Source: Burkholderia sp. D-99
Lineage (GTDB): Bacteria; Pseudomonadota; Gammaproteobacteria; Burkholderiales; Burkholderiaceae
Length of the DNA: 64,000 nucleotides
Assembly (NCBI RefSeq): GCF_011605345.1
Contig: NZ_JAAOXM010000002.1
Location: 930,001 to 994,000, forward strand
Reading direction: 5' to 3'
The notes under the pieces are model-generated. The model ran no database searches. It saw nothing but the letters and a program-made list of their open reading frames with translations, and had not been told where the DNA came from. This document shows positions 34,850 through 43,427 of this stretch, one piece after another. The position numbers were made by a program, and so were the translations under genes. Each line of letters starts with the position of its first letter. Positions within the stretch are counted from its first letter, which is position 1.

Positions 34850-34909
34850 CGCAGCCTCGGCTTCCTTCAAGATGCCGATGATTTGTTCTTCGTTGAATCG
34901 CCTTTTCAT
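34850..34909 (-). pseudogene. IS3-family orfA N-terminal scrap
   Basis: The minus strand from an ATG at 34909 encodes MKRRFNEEQIIGILKEAEA, the exact style of IS3-family OrfA start. The similarity stops after 19 codons. No orfB or inverted repeats are visible. The flanking gaps (34370-34849 and 34910-35178) contain no other recognisable gene. Confidence 0.65.
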
Positions 34910-35178
34910 TGCGGTTCACTCTGGAACGGTCTCTACACTGTCATCGTGCCAAACGCGGAGTGCAGGGGGACACAACCCCTGAAATGTCGCCTTTTATTCA
35001 AAGACAACATATCGAGACTGCGGACATCTTTTGTGAGAACCAACAACTAGCCCCGCAGCAACCATCCCGCCCCGCATCCCCGTACCGGCAATCGTCAATC
35101 AAACTGTACCGGTACTGTACAGAAAACCCTCGCTAAACTGACCTCCATCCCAGTCCAGAACAGAATGGAGAATCCGCG

Positions 35179-35796
35179 ATGGAATTCCTCACCCTGAGCG
35201 CGCTGCCCGCCGGCATGCTGTTTGCGCTCGTCACAACGATCACGCCCGGCCCGAACAACACGATGCTGCTCGCATCCGGCGTCAATTTCGGGTTCCGCCG
35301 CACCATGCCGCACCTGTTCGGCATCAGCATCGGCGTCGCGATCCTGATGCTTTGCGTCGGCTTCGGCCTCGGCGAGGTATTCAAGCGCCTGCCGCTGCTC
35401 TACACGCTCCTCGAAGCCGCGAGCGTCGCGTACCTGCTGTACCTCGCGTGGCGCATCGGCACGTCGGGAGAAGTGAAGGCGCACGGCGGCAAGCCGCGGC
35501 CGATGACGTTCATCGAAGCCGCCGCTTTTCAGTGGATCAATCCGAAGGCATGGATGATGGTGCTGACCGCCGCGACGACGATCCGCCTGTCCGCCGACTA
35601 CGGGATGAACGCCGCGTGGATGGCCGTCGTGTTCATCCTGATCGGCTTCCCGTGCATCAGCCTGTGGGCCGCGTTCGGGCTCGGCCTGCGCCGCTTCCTG
35701 TCGAATCGCCGCGCGCTGCGCATCTTCAACGTGACGATGGCCGTGCTGCTGATCCTGTCGCTGTACCCCCTCATCGCGCACTTGCTGTCGCAGTGA
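35179..35796 (+). CDS. LysE/RhtB-family amino-acid exporter
   Basis: 205 residues, six hydrophobic segments. It has the family signature near the N-terminus (ALVTTITPGPNNTMLLASG) and QWINPKAWMM midway. These proteins export amino acids such as threonine, homoserine, leucine or lysine from the cytoplasm. Which substrate cannot be told. GGAG precedes the ATG. It stands alone at the boundary where high-GC core-like sequence resumes. Confidence 0.9.
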   Translation: MEFLTLSALPAGMLFALVTTITPGPNNTMLLASGVNFGFRRTMPHLFGISIGVAILMLCVGFGLGEVFKRLPLLYTLLEAASVAYLLYLAWRIGTSGEVKAHGGKPRPMTFIEAAAFQWINPKAWMMVLTAATTIRLSADYGMNAAWMAVVFILIGFPCISLWAAFGLGLRRFLSNRRALRIFNVTMAVLLILSLYPLIAHLLSQ

Positions 35797-35903
35797 GCGC
35801 TCACGGCGCGCCCGTTGAGATTCATGCGATGCAGGCGTACCCTTTCGGTACGGGCGCGCGCAACCGCTTCGCCGGTTGCGCCGCTGCTGCCGGGAGAGTG
35901 CCG

Positions 35904-36152
35904 ATGAAACCACTGCTGAGGGTGGGCGACCACATCGAGGGAATGCACTGGATCGCCGAGTATCACCCGCTCACGCACGAGATTCGCGTGCTGCGCGAAG
36001 ACATCGAGATCGGCACCTACTGCGCGCCGCCGACGATGTTCGGCGAGGAGGAAGACATGGGCGCCGCGAACCTCGCCGATCATCGCAGCCGGGAGGCCGC
36101 GCTGCACGCGTATCTGCGCAACTTCGTGAAGCAACACGACGCGGAAGAATAG
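35904..36152 (+). CDS. Small hypothetical protein
   Basis: 82 residues, GGGAGAG upstream of ATG. Sequence such as VGDHIEGMHWIAEYHPLTHEIRVLREDIEIGTY followed by an acidic helical tail (ANLADHRSREAALHAYLRNFVKQHDAEE). No family recognised. It is convergent with pcaK. Confidence 0.65.
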   Translation: MKPLLRVGDHIEGMHWIAEYHPLTHEIRVLREDIEIGTYCAPPTMFGEEEDMGAANLADHRSREAALHAYLRNFVKQHDAEE

Positions 36153-36212
36153 CCGGCGGCCCGATGGCCGCCGTATCGGCGGGCCGGCGCATCGCACCGG
36201 CCCGCGCTTCGC

Positions 36213-37571
36213 TCAATGCCCGAGCGATTCGATCTTGCCTGCCTGCTGCGTCACGCCATGCGGCCGCGCCATCTGCTTGATCAGCAGCGCGATACACGCG
36301 AGCAAGCCCGCGACGGCGATCGTCGCGAACACGCCCGCGAACGAGAAATGCCGGCGCGTCAGCTCGGCGACGAGGAACGATCCCGCAATCCCGCCGAAGC
36401 GGCCGACGCCGAGCATCCACGCGACACCCGTGCCGCGCCCCTCGGTCGGATAGAACGCGGCGGCGAGCGCCGGCATCGACGATTGCGCGGTGTTCATCAG
36501 CACGCCGGCCACGAACACGACCAGCACGAGCAGCCCGACGTTGCCGGCCGCCTGCCCGATCGCATAGACGCTCACCGCCGTCAGCGCGTAGCACACGGCG
36601 ATCACGCGGTTCGCGTTGAAGCGGTCCATCAGCACGCCGCACAGCACCGCGCCCACGCCGCCGAGCGGGAACAGCGCGGAGATCAGCGTCGCGCTCTTCG
36701 GCGTCAGCCCCGCATCCTTCAGCAGGATCGGCATCCAGTTGATCGACGCGTAGAAGATCACGAGCCCCATGAAGTACGCGATCCACAGCATCACCGAGCC
36801 GACGATGTACGAGCGCGACAGCACGACGCCGAGGCCCTTGCTGCCGGTCTGCGGCGCGGCTTCGGTCATCGCGAACGAGCTGGCGTTCAGCGCATCGCGC
36901 GAGATGCGCGCGAGCGTTTCGCGGATCTTGTCGACAGCATGGCCGTTGGCGACCATGAAGCGCACCGATTCCGGCATCTTCAGCAGCAACAGCACACCGA
37001 GCAGGAGCGGCGTCACGCCGCCGAGGATCAGCACGCTGCGCCAGCCGAAATGCGGAATCATCCACGCGGCCAGGAAACCGCCGAACGCGGCGCCGAGCGG
37101 GAAGCCGCAGAACATCAGGTTGATCACGGTCGCGCGGCGCTTGTCCGGGCAGAACTCACCCATCATCGTGACCGCGTTCGGCATCGCCGCGCCCAGCCCG
37201 ACGCCGGTGATGAAACGCAGGATCGTCAGGTGCCCGATGGTCGTCGAGAATGCGGACATCAGGCATGCGACGCCGAACAGGAATACCGAGCCGAGCAGCA
37301 GCGAGCGGCGCCCGAGCCGGTCGGACAGCGGGCCCGACACGAGCGCACCGCACGCGAGGCCGAACAGCGCGGCGCTCAGCACCGGTGCGAGATCGGGCTT
37401 GGTGAGGTTCCATTCGCCGAGCAGCGACGGCGCGATGAAGCCGATCGCGGCCGTATCGAAGCCGTCGAGCAGCACGATCACGAAACACATGAGGAACACG
37501 AGCCATTGAAAACCGCCGAACGGCTGCTCGTTGATGAAGGTCTGGACATCGACCACGGGTGTGCGATTCAT
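36213..37571 (-). CDS. pcaK: 4-hydroxybenzoate/protocatechuate transporter (AAHS MFS)
   Basis: 452 residues, 12 membrane segments. LLDGFDTAAIGFIAPSL in the first segment is the aromatic acid:H+ symporter motif (the D-G-(F/Y)-D signature). GPLSDRLGRRSLLLGS is the MFS loop and RFITGVGLGAAMPN the third-loop motif. Imports 4-hydroxybenzoate or protocatechuate with protons. GGAG seven bases upstream supports this ATG over one eight codons earlier. It follows pcaC on the same strand but across a 332-bp gap filled with hairpin repeats. Confidence 0.9.
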   Translation of the reverse strand: MNRTPVVDVQTFINEQPFGGFQWLVFLMCFVIVLLDGFDTAAIGFIAPSLLGEWNLTKPDLAPVLSAALFGLACGALVSGPLSDRLGRRSLLLGSVFLFGVACLMSAFSTTIGHLTILRFITGVGLGAAMPNAVTMMGEFCPDKRRATVINLMFCGFPLGAAFGGFLAAWMIPHFGWRSVLILGGVTPLLLGVLLLLKMPESVRFMVANGHAVDKIRETLARISRDALNASSFAMTEAAPQTGSKGLGVVLSRSYIVGSVMLWIAYFMGLVIFYASINWMPILLKDAGLTPKSATLISALFPLGGVGAVLCGVLMDRFNANRVIAVCYALTAVSVYAIGQAAGNVGLLVLVVFVAGVLMNTAQSSMPALAAAFYPTEGRGTGVAWMLGVGRFGGIAGSFLVAELTRRHFSFAGVFATIAVAGLLACIALLIKQMARPHGVTQQAGKIESLGH

Positions 37572-37585
37572 CGCTAGTCTCCTGT

Positions 37586-37730
37586 GTCGATCCAAGTTTG
37601 CGCTTCAGCGCTTACTTGGATCCCATGCTGCGCGGTCGACCGGAGTTTGCGCTTTAGCGCTTATTCCGGTCCCATGCTTCGCGGTCGACCTGAGTTTGCG
37701 TTTCAGCGCTTACTCTGGCCCCACGCAGCA
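37586..37730. repeat. Three tandem 49-bp hairpin repeats
   Basis: Units begin at 37586, 37635 and 37684, exactly 49 bp apart (the third is slightly short). Each has outer arms of 9 bp (GATCCAAGT/ACTTGGATC in unit 1, GACCGGAGT/ATTCCGGTC in unit 2) around a GCGC-NNNN-GCGC inner hairpin. Between units 1 and 2 three outer-arm positions change on both sides so that pairing is kept. Unit 3 keeps 7 of 9 outer pairs. The rest of the pcaC-pcaK gap (37731-37903) shows nothing. Confidence 0.85.
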
Positions 37731-37903
37731 CTGATATGTTTATAAGCGACGCGGCCTCGGAACCGCGTCTTGCCTTTGTTCGCGCACCGGTCATCCGGTG
37801 CGCCGCGCGCCGATGCTCTGCCGGCGCGTTCATTCATCGTCGACGGCCCGCCAACCATCAGGTCAGCGGGCCTCGATTCAAGATCGCACTACACGGCCGC
37901 CAC

Positions 37904-38290
37904 CTAGGCGGCCCCGTCCTGTTCCTTGAAAATCCTGTCCGCGAGATGGAACGCGGAATTCGCGGCCGGCACGCCGCAATAGATCGCGGTCTGCAGCAGC
38001 ACTTCCTTGATCTCGTCGCGCGTCACGCCGTTGTTGCGCGCGGCGCGCAGGTGCAGCGCCAGTTCCTCGCCACGGTTGAGCGCCACCATCATCGCGATGG
38101 TCAGCAGGCTGCGCGTATGGCGCGGCAGGCCGTCGCGCGTCCAGATCTCGCCCCATGCATAGCGCGTGATCAGGTTCTGGAACTCGTCGGTCACCTCGGT
38201 ACGGTTCTCGATCGAGCGATCGACGTGTGCATCGCCGAGCACCGCGCGACGCACCTTCATCCCTGCTTCGTAACGTTCCTGGTCGTCCAT
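37904..38290 (-). CDS. pcaC: 4-carboxymuconolactone decarboxylase
   Basis: 128 residues, AhpD-like fold. Converts 4-carboxymuconolactone to beta-ketoadipate enol-lactone. Typical features are YEAGMKVRRAVLGDAHVDRS at the start, the helical RSLLTIAMMVALNRGEELALHLRAARNNG region and GVPAANSAFH near the C-terminus. Starts 10 bp after the pcaD stop, in the pca operon. Confidence 0.95.
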   Translation of the reverse strand: MDDQERYEAGMKVRRAVLGDAHVDRSIENRTEVTDEFQNLITRYAWGEIWTRDGLPRHTRSLLTIAMMVALNRGEELALHLRAARNNGVTRDEIKEVLLQTAIYCGVPAANSAFHLADRIFKEQDGAA

Positions 38291-38300
38291 CGCATTTGCC

Positions 38301-39086
38301 TCACGCGGTCAGGAAATCGAGCAGCGCGCGGTTGAAGCCGTCGGTGCACTCGATATTCGAAATATGCGCAGCGTCGAATTCGACGTGCTGCGAACCCGGA
38401 ATCGCGGCGGCGAGCGCGCGGCCCTGGTCGGGCGGCGTCGACATGTCCTTCGCGCCGGTCACGACGAGCACCGGCAACGCGATGCCTTTCACCTCTTCAC
38501 GCAGGTCGGCCGCATTCAGCGCGTCGCAGTTCGCCGCGTAGCCGTCCTTGTCGGTGTGCACGAAGGTGTCGCGGATCGCATCGAACAGGCGCGGCTCACG
38601 CTCGACGAACGCGTCCGTGAACCAGCGCGGCAGCACGGCGTCGGCGAGCGCGGCCATCCCTTCGGTGCGTGCCTTCTGCGCGCGCGGCGCCCACACTTCC
38701 GGCGAACCTATCTTCGCGGCGGTGTTCGACAGCACCGCACGAACGATACGCGACGGGAAGCGTGCGGCCAGCGCCGCACCCGTCAGCCCGCCCATCGAGA
38801 TCCCGCAGAAATGCGCGCGTTCGATGCCGACGTGGTCGAGCAGGCCGATGACGTCGCCGGCGAGCTGCTCGATCGTGTACGAACCGGCCGGTGCATCGGA
38901 ATGGCCGTGGCCGCGTGTGTCGTAGCGCAGGATGTTGAAGTGCTGCGTGAGCGGACGGATCTGCGGTGCCCACATCTGCAGGTCGGCGCCGAGCGAATTC
39001 GAGAAGACGAGCCACGGCGCGTCGTCGCGCGCGGCACGGTCGATCCGGTAATGCAGTTTCACGCCGTTGACAGTGGCGAAAGGCAT
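38301..39086 (-). CDS. pcaD: 3-oxoadipate enol-lactonase
   Basis: 261-residue alpha/beta hydrolase that opens the enol-lactone to beta-ketoadipate. Oxyanion region SNSLGADLQMW, DTRGHGHS, nucleophile Ser in GISMGGLTG, acid in TGAKDMSTP and catalytic His in DAAHISNIE. It lies between pcaB and pcaC with 14- and 10-bp gaps. Confidence 0.95.
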   Translation of the reverse strand: MPFATVNGVKLHYRIDRAARDDAPWLVFSNSLGADLQMWAPQIRPLTQHFNILRYDTRGHGHSDAPAGSYTIEQLAGDVIGLLDHVGIERAHFCGISMGGLTGAALAARFPSRIVRAVLSNTAAKIGSPEVWAPRAQKARTEGMAALADAVLPRWFTDAFVEREPRLFDAIRDTFVHTDKDGYAANCDALNAADLREEVKGIALPVLVVTGAKDMSTPPDQGRALAAAIPGSQHVEFDAAHISNIECTDGFNRALLDFLTA

Positions 39087-39100
39087 CGAGGTTCTCCTGG

Positions 39101-40459
39101 TTATTGCGCGCCCGCGTGCAACGCGAGCACGGCGTCGACGTAGGCCTGGGCCTCGCCGACGTAATGAGCGGGATCGAGCAGCCGCGCGAGCGCGTCGCGC
39201 GACAGGTGCGCCGACACGATCGCATCGGCGGCGAGCACATCGAATAGCGTTGCGCTCGTGCGCACGGCTTCCTTCGACGCATGCTCGACGACGTGATGCG
39301 CGTCGAGCCGGCCGATCTTGTCGCCGAGCGCGAGCATCACCGCTTCGCCGAGAATCAGCCCGCGCGTCAGGTCGAGGTTCGCGGCCAGGCGTTCGGTGTT
39401 CACGTCGAGGCCCGCGACGATCTGCGCGATCTGTGCCAGCGCGCCGCCGGTCAGGCGCGCGAGATCGGGCAGCGCATCCCATTCGGCTTGCCAGCCGCCG
39501 AGTGCGCGTTCATGTTCCTGGACCATTCCCGCGAACACCGTCGCGACGAGGTTCGGCGCGCGCACCGCAGCGGTGAGCACGGCCGCGCAACCGACCGGGT
39601 TGCGCTTGTGCGGCATCGTCGACGAGCCGCCCTTGCCGGCAGCGGCCGGTTCGCCAAGTTCGCCGACTTCGGTCTGCATCTGCAGCGACACGTCGCGCGC
39701 GATCTTGCCGAGCGTACCCGTCAGCATCCCGAAGCAGGACGCGGCTTCCGCAATGCGGTCGCGCTGCGTGTGCCACGGCACGGCCGGTGCCGTGAGCTTC
39801 AGGTCCGCGGCCAGCGCGGCCGTGACACCGGTCGCCTGCTCGCGCAGGCTCGCGAGCGTGCCGGCCGCGCCGCCGAACTGCAGCACGAGCACGCGCGCAC
39901 GCAATTCGGCGAAACGCGTGCGATGGCGCAGCAGCGCATCGAGCCATTGGGCGAATTTCAGGCCGAGCGTGATCGGCAGCGCCTGCTGCAGCCACGTGCG
40001 GCCGATCATCGGCGTTGCGCGATGCGTGCGTGCGAGCGCTGCGAGCGACGCACACGCTTCGTCGAGCATCGGCTCGAGCACGTCGAGCGTGTCGCGCAGC
40101 TGCAGCACGGTGGCGGTATCGATGATGTCCTGGCTCGTTGCCCCCCAGTGCACGAACTTCGCGGCCTCGGGGTCGTCGGCCTTCACTTGCGCGGTGAGCT
40201 GCTTGACGAGCGGAATCGCGAGATTGCCGCCGAGCGCCGCGCCGTGGGCGAGCGCGTCGGCGTCGAGCCGGCCGGCGTCGCACGCGCGCTCGATCGGCGC
40301 GACGGCGGCGGCGGGAATCACCTGCTGCGCGGCGAGCGCGCGCGCGAGCGCGGCCTCGACGTCGAGCATCCGCTGGATCGTCGCGCGGGGCGACCAGATC
40401 CGGTTGAGCGGCTCGGTGCCGTAGATGAGGGAGGTCAGGCGGGCGCTGTCTTCGAGCAT
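39101..40459 (-). CDS. pcaB: 3-carboxy-cis,cis-muconate cycloisomerase
   Basis: 452 residues, fumarase/aspartase superfamily. Forms 4-carboxymuconolactone from 3-carboxymuconate. The signature GSSTMPHKRNP and TSQDIIDTA are present, and helical bundles fill the centre. I chose the ATG giving MLEDSARLTSLIYG; an upstream ATG in frame adds a tail unlike the family. It is 88 bp after pcaJ and 14 bp before pcaD. Confidence 0.93.
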   Translation of the reverse strand: MLEDSARLTSLIYGTEPLNRIWSPRATIQRMLDVEAALARALAAQQVIPAAAVAPIERACDAGRLDADALAHGAALGGNLAIPLVKQLTAQVKADDPEAAKFVHWGATSQDIIDTATVLQLRDTLDVLEPMLDEACASLAALARTHRATPMIGRTWLQQALPITLGLKFAQWLDALLRHRTRFAELRARVLVLQFGGAAGTLASLREQATGVTAALAADLKLTAPAVPWHTQRDRIAEAASCFGMLTGTLGKIARDVSLQMQTEVGELGEPAAAGKGGSSTMPHKRNPVGCAAVLTAAVRAPNLVATVFAGMVQEHERALGGWQAEWDALPDLARLTGGALAQIAQIVAGLDVNTERLAANLDLTRGLILGEAVMLALGDKIGRLDAHHVVEHASKEAVRTSATLFDVLAADAIVSAHLSRDALARLLDPAHYVGEAQAYVDAVLALHAGAQ

Positions 40460-40547
40460 GGCATCAGATTGGGGAAACGGCGTGCGCCTATTGTCCACCC
40501 AAGCGTGCCGGCCTGCGCGCAAGCGCACGCGCCGGCACACCTACGGT

Positions 40548-41204
40548 TCAGGCAGCGGCCTTTTGCGTCGCGTCGATCAGCGGCACGCCGGTCAGCTTCT
40601 GCAGTTCGTCGAACGACAGGTCGGTGAAGATCTCGCTCACGGCCAGGCCATCGGCCGTCACGTCGAGCACGGCGAGATCCGTATAGATGCGGCTCACGCA
40701 TTGCACGCCGGTGACCGGATACGAACACTGCGCGACGATCTTGCTTTCGCCCTGCTTCGTCAGGTGCTCCATCATCACGAACACCTGCTTCGCGCCGATC
40801 GCGAGATCCATCGCGCCGCCGACGGCCGGAATCGCATCGGGTGCGCCCGTGTGCCAGTTCGCGAGGTCGCCGGTCGCGGACACCTGGAAAGCGCCGAGCA
40901 CGCAGTAGTCGAGGTGGCCGCCGCGCATCATCGCGAACGAATCCGAATGGTGGAAATACGCGCCGCCGGTGAGCAGCGTCACGTGCTGCTTGCCGGCGTT
41001 GATCAGTTCGTCGTCTTCCTCGCCGGGCGCGGGCGCGGGGCCCATGCCGAGCAGCCCGTTCTCGCTGTGCAGGAAAATTTCCTTGCTCGGGTCGAGGTGA
41101 TTCGCCACCAGCGTCGGCACGCCGATGCCGAGGTTCACGTACGCGCCTTCGGGGATGTCCTGGGCGACGCGCTTGGCCATTTCATCGCGGGTCAGTCGTT
41201 TCAT
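40548..41204 (-). CDS. pcaJ: 3-oxoadipate CoA-transferase, beta subunit
   Basis: 218 residues, family I CoA-transferase. The catalytic Glu lies in LHSENGLLGMGP. Other conserved stretches are AYVNLGIGVPTLV, GGHLDYCVLGAFQVS and VQCVSRIYTDLAV. With PcaI it moves CoA from succinyl-CoA to beta-ketoadipate. Starts 15 bp after the pcaI stop. Confidence 0.94.
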   Translation of the reverse strand: MKRLTRDEMAKRVAQDIPEGAYVNLGIGVPTLVANHLDPSKEIFLHSENGLLGMGPAPAPGEEDDELINAGKQHVTLLTGGAYFHHSDSFAMMRGGHLDYCVLGAFQVSATGDLANWHTGAPDAIPAVGGAMDLAIGAKQVFVMMEHLTKQGESKIVAQCSYPVTGVQCVSRIYTDLAVLDVTADGLAVSEIFTDLSFDELQKLTGVPLIDATQKAAA

Positions 41205-41219
41205 GTCGGGTCTCCTCGG

Positions 41220-41936
41220 TCAGGCAGCTTGCGATGCAGCGTGTTCGGCGGCCAGCTCGGCCGCATGCGCGGCCTGCGGCACCTCGACGATGCGCTGGAC
41301 GAAAATGCCCGGCGTCACGATGTGTTCCGGGTTCAGCGCGCCGAGCGGCACGACTTCCGACACCTGCACGATCGCGACCTTCGCGGCGCTGGCCATGATC
41401 GGCCCGAAGTTGCGCGCGGTCTTGCGATACACGAGATTGCCCCAGCGATCGCCCTTGTACGCTTTCACGAGCGCGAAATCGGCGTGGATCGGCGTCTCGA
41501 ACACGTACTGCTTGCCGTCGATCACGCGCGTTTCCTTGCCTTCCGCGAGCTTGGTGCCAAAACCCGTCGGCGTGAAGAAGCCGCCGATGCCGGCGCCCGC
41601 CGCGCGGATGCGCTCCGCGAGGTTGCCCTGCGGCACGAGCTCCAGCTCGATCTCGCCGGCGCGATACAGCCCGTCGAACACCTGCGAGTCGCTCTGGCGC
41701 GGGAACGAGCAAATGATCTTGCGCACCTGCTTCGCCTTCAGCAGCGCCGCAAGGCCCGTCTCGCCGTTGCCCGCGTTGTTGTTGACGATCGTCAGGTCGC
41801 GCGCGCCCTGTTCGATCAGCGCGTCGATCAGCTCGGACGGCATGCCGGCCGTGCCGAAGCCGCCGATCATGATTGTCGCTCCGTCGTGGATGTCGGCCAC
41901 CGCCGACTGAAGCGATTCGAAAATCTTGTTGACCAT
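41220..41936 (-). CDS. pcaI: 3-oxoadipate CoA-transferase, alpha subunit
   Basis: 238 residues. IHDGATIMIGGFGTAGMPSEL is the glycine-rich CoA-binding segment of alpha subunits, and GIGGFFTPTGFGT is also characteristic. First gene of pcaIJBDC on the minus strand. Two IclR-type boxes lie about 100-130 bp upstream, which suggests control by a PcaR/PcaU-like activator responding to beta-ketoadipate or protocatechuate. Confidence 0.94.
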   Translation of the reverse strand: MVNKIFESLQSAVADIHDGATIMIGGFGTAGMPSELIDALIEQGARDLTIVNNNAGNGETGLAALLKAKQVRKIICSFPRQSDSQVFDGLYRAGEIELELVPQGNLAERIRAAGAGIGGFFTPTGFGTKLAEGKETRVIDGKQYVFETPIHADFALVKAYKGDRWGNLVYRKTARNFGPIMASAAKVAIVQVSEVVPLGALNPEHIVTPGIFVQRIVEVPQAAHAAELAAEHAASQAA

Positions 41937-42034
41937 GTCTCTTCCTGATACGAACCCGCGGCTCGATGCGCGGCCTGTCGAGGGGACACGCGCGTGCCGC
42001 GTGCCGCGCCGGGGCCGATATCGATCCCGGTTTT

Positions 42035-42068
42035 GTTCGCTATTCGAACCTAGATTCGATTAGCGAAC
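42035..42068. promoter_or_regulatory. Two IclR-type (PcaR-like) operator boxes
   Basis: GTTCGCTATTCGAAC (42035-42049) and ATTCGATTAGCGAAC (42054-42068) are each imperfect 5-5-5 palindromes, 19 bp centre to centre. The outer GTTCGCTA and TAGCGAAC also form a perfect inverted pair. Their look and their place upstream of pcaI match PcaR/PcaU sites of other bacteria. No IclR gene is in the window. Confidence 0.6.
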
Positions 42069-42078
42069 GATGGGCCGA

Positions 42079-43311
42079 TCATAGAGTCGCGCACAGCGCG
42101 TTGTCAAGGCGGGTTCCCTCGGGGGCCGTCGCGTCGTCGAACGGCAGCCCGACGTAGTTTTCGGCAAGCGCCTGCGCGGCGGCCCGCGAGCGCGTCACGT
42201 ACTTCAGTTCGGCAAACTTCAGGCGATTGACGAACGGCGAATCCTCCGGCGACGAATGCAGCATGTTCGTCATGAAGTACGAGAAGTGCTCGGCACGCCA
42301 CACGCGTTCGAGGCAGGTCGCGGAATACGTGTCGAGCGGCGTCGTGTCGCCGTTGCGATAGCGCGCACCGAGCGCACGGGACAGCGCGCGGACGTCGGCC
42401 ACCGCCAGGTTCATCCCCTTCGCGCCGGTCGGCGGCACGATGTGCGCGGCGTCGCCGGCAAGGAAGAGGCGCCCGTGCTGCATCGTCTCCGACACGAAAC
42501 TGCGCATCGGCGTGACGCTTTTCTGCGTGATCCGGCCCTCGGTCGGCGTCCAGCCCGTGTCGTTCGAGAAGCGCGTGTGCAGTTCGTCCCAGATCCGCGT
42601 GTCGGACCATTCGGTGAGGTCTTCGTCGGGCTTGCACTGCAGGTACAGGCGCGTGACCGTCGGCGAGCGCATCGAGAACAGCGCGAAGCCGTTGTCGTGA
42701 TGCGCGTAGACGAGTTCGTCGAGCGACGGCGCCGCGTCGGCGAGAATGCCGAGCCACGCGAACGGGTAGACGCGCTCGAACGTATTCAGCCGCTCGGCCG
42801 GAATCGTCTGGCGCGCGATGCCGTGGAAGCCGTCGCAGCCGGCGATGTAGTCACAGTCGATGCGGTCTTCGCGGCCGTCGGCATGCTTGAACGTGACGAA
42901 CGGGTGCTCGCCTTCGACGTCGTGCAGCGCGACGTCGCTCACTTCGAAATGCATCGCGTGGCCGTGCTCGACGCCGGCTGCGATCAGGTCGCGCACCACT
43001 TCGTGCTGGCTGTAGACGGTGATCGCGCGCCCGCCGGTGAGCGCGGACAGGTCGATGCGATGGCGCTGGCCCGAGAACAGCAGCTCGATGCCGTGGTGTT
43101 CGAGCCCTTCGCGACGCATCCGCTCGCCGAGACCGGCTTCGTTCAGCGTGTCGACCGTGCCCTGCTCCAGCACGCCGGCGCGGATGCGGTTCTCGCAGTA
43201 TTCGCGCGAACGCGCTTCGACGAGGATGGAATCGACGCCTTGCAGGCGCAGCAGATGGGAAAGCAAAAGGCCGGACGGGCCGGCGCCAATGATGGCGACC
43301 TGGGTGCGCAT
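42079..43311 (-). CDS. pobA: 4-hydroxybenzoate 3-monooxygenase
   Basis: 410 residues, class A flavoprotein hydroxylase. It makes protocatechuate from 4-hydroxybenzoate with NADPH and O2. FAD motifs: AIIGAGPSGLLL (N-terminal GXGXXG), DYIAGCDGFHG (DG motif) and LAGDAAHIVPPTGAKGMNLA (GD motif). AGGAG upstream supports the start. The C-terminus is slightly longer than the usual 394 residues. It lies 142 bp before pcaI on the same strand and is divergent from a LysR gene. Confidence 0.95.
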   Translation of the reverse strand: MRTQVAIIGAGPSGLLLSHLLRLQGVDSILVEARSREYCENRIRAGVLEQGTVDTLNEAGLGERMRREGLEHHGIELLFSGQRHRIDLSALTGGRAITVYSQHEVVRDLIAAGVEHGHAMHFEVSDVALHDVEGEHPFVTFKHADGREDRIDCDYIAGCDGFHGIARQTIPAERLNTFERVYPFAWLGILADAAPSLDELVYAHHDNGFALFSMRSPTVTRLYLQCKPDEDLTEWSDTRIWDELHTRFSNDTGWTPTEGRITQKSVTPMRSFVSETMQHGRLFLAGDAAHIVPPTGAKGMNLAVADVRALSRALGARYRNGDTTPLDTYSATCLERVWRAEHFSYFMTNMLHSSPEDSPFVNRLKFAELKYVTRSRAAAQALAENYVGLPFDDATAPEGTRLDNALCATL

Positions 43312-43427
43312 TGTTCGTCTCCTGAACATTAATTCGAATGTTGGAACACATTTGAGCGCTTTCCCGACTATGCGGCAACGCGATTCAGGAGATATGTTGT
43401 ATACGTTTTGAAGATACCGGCCTGGCG

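Noticed and set aside
37586..37730. The 49-bp repeats as a CRISPR array
   Set aside because: Units are directly adjacent with no unique spacers, and no cas genes are present.
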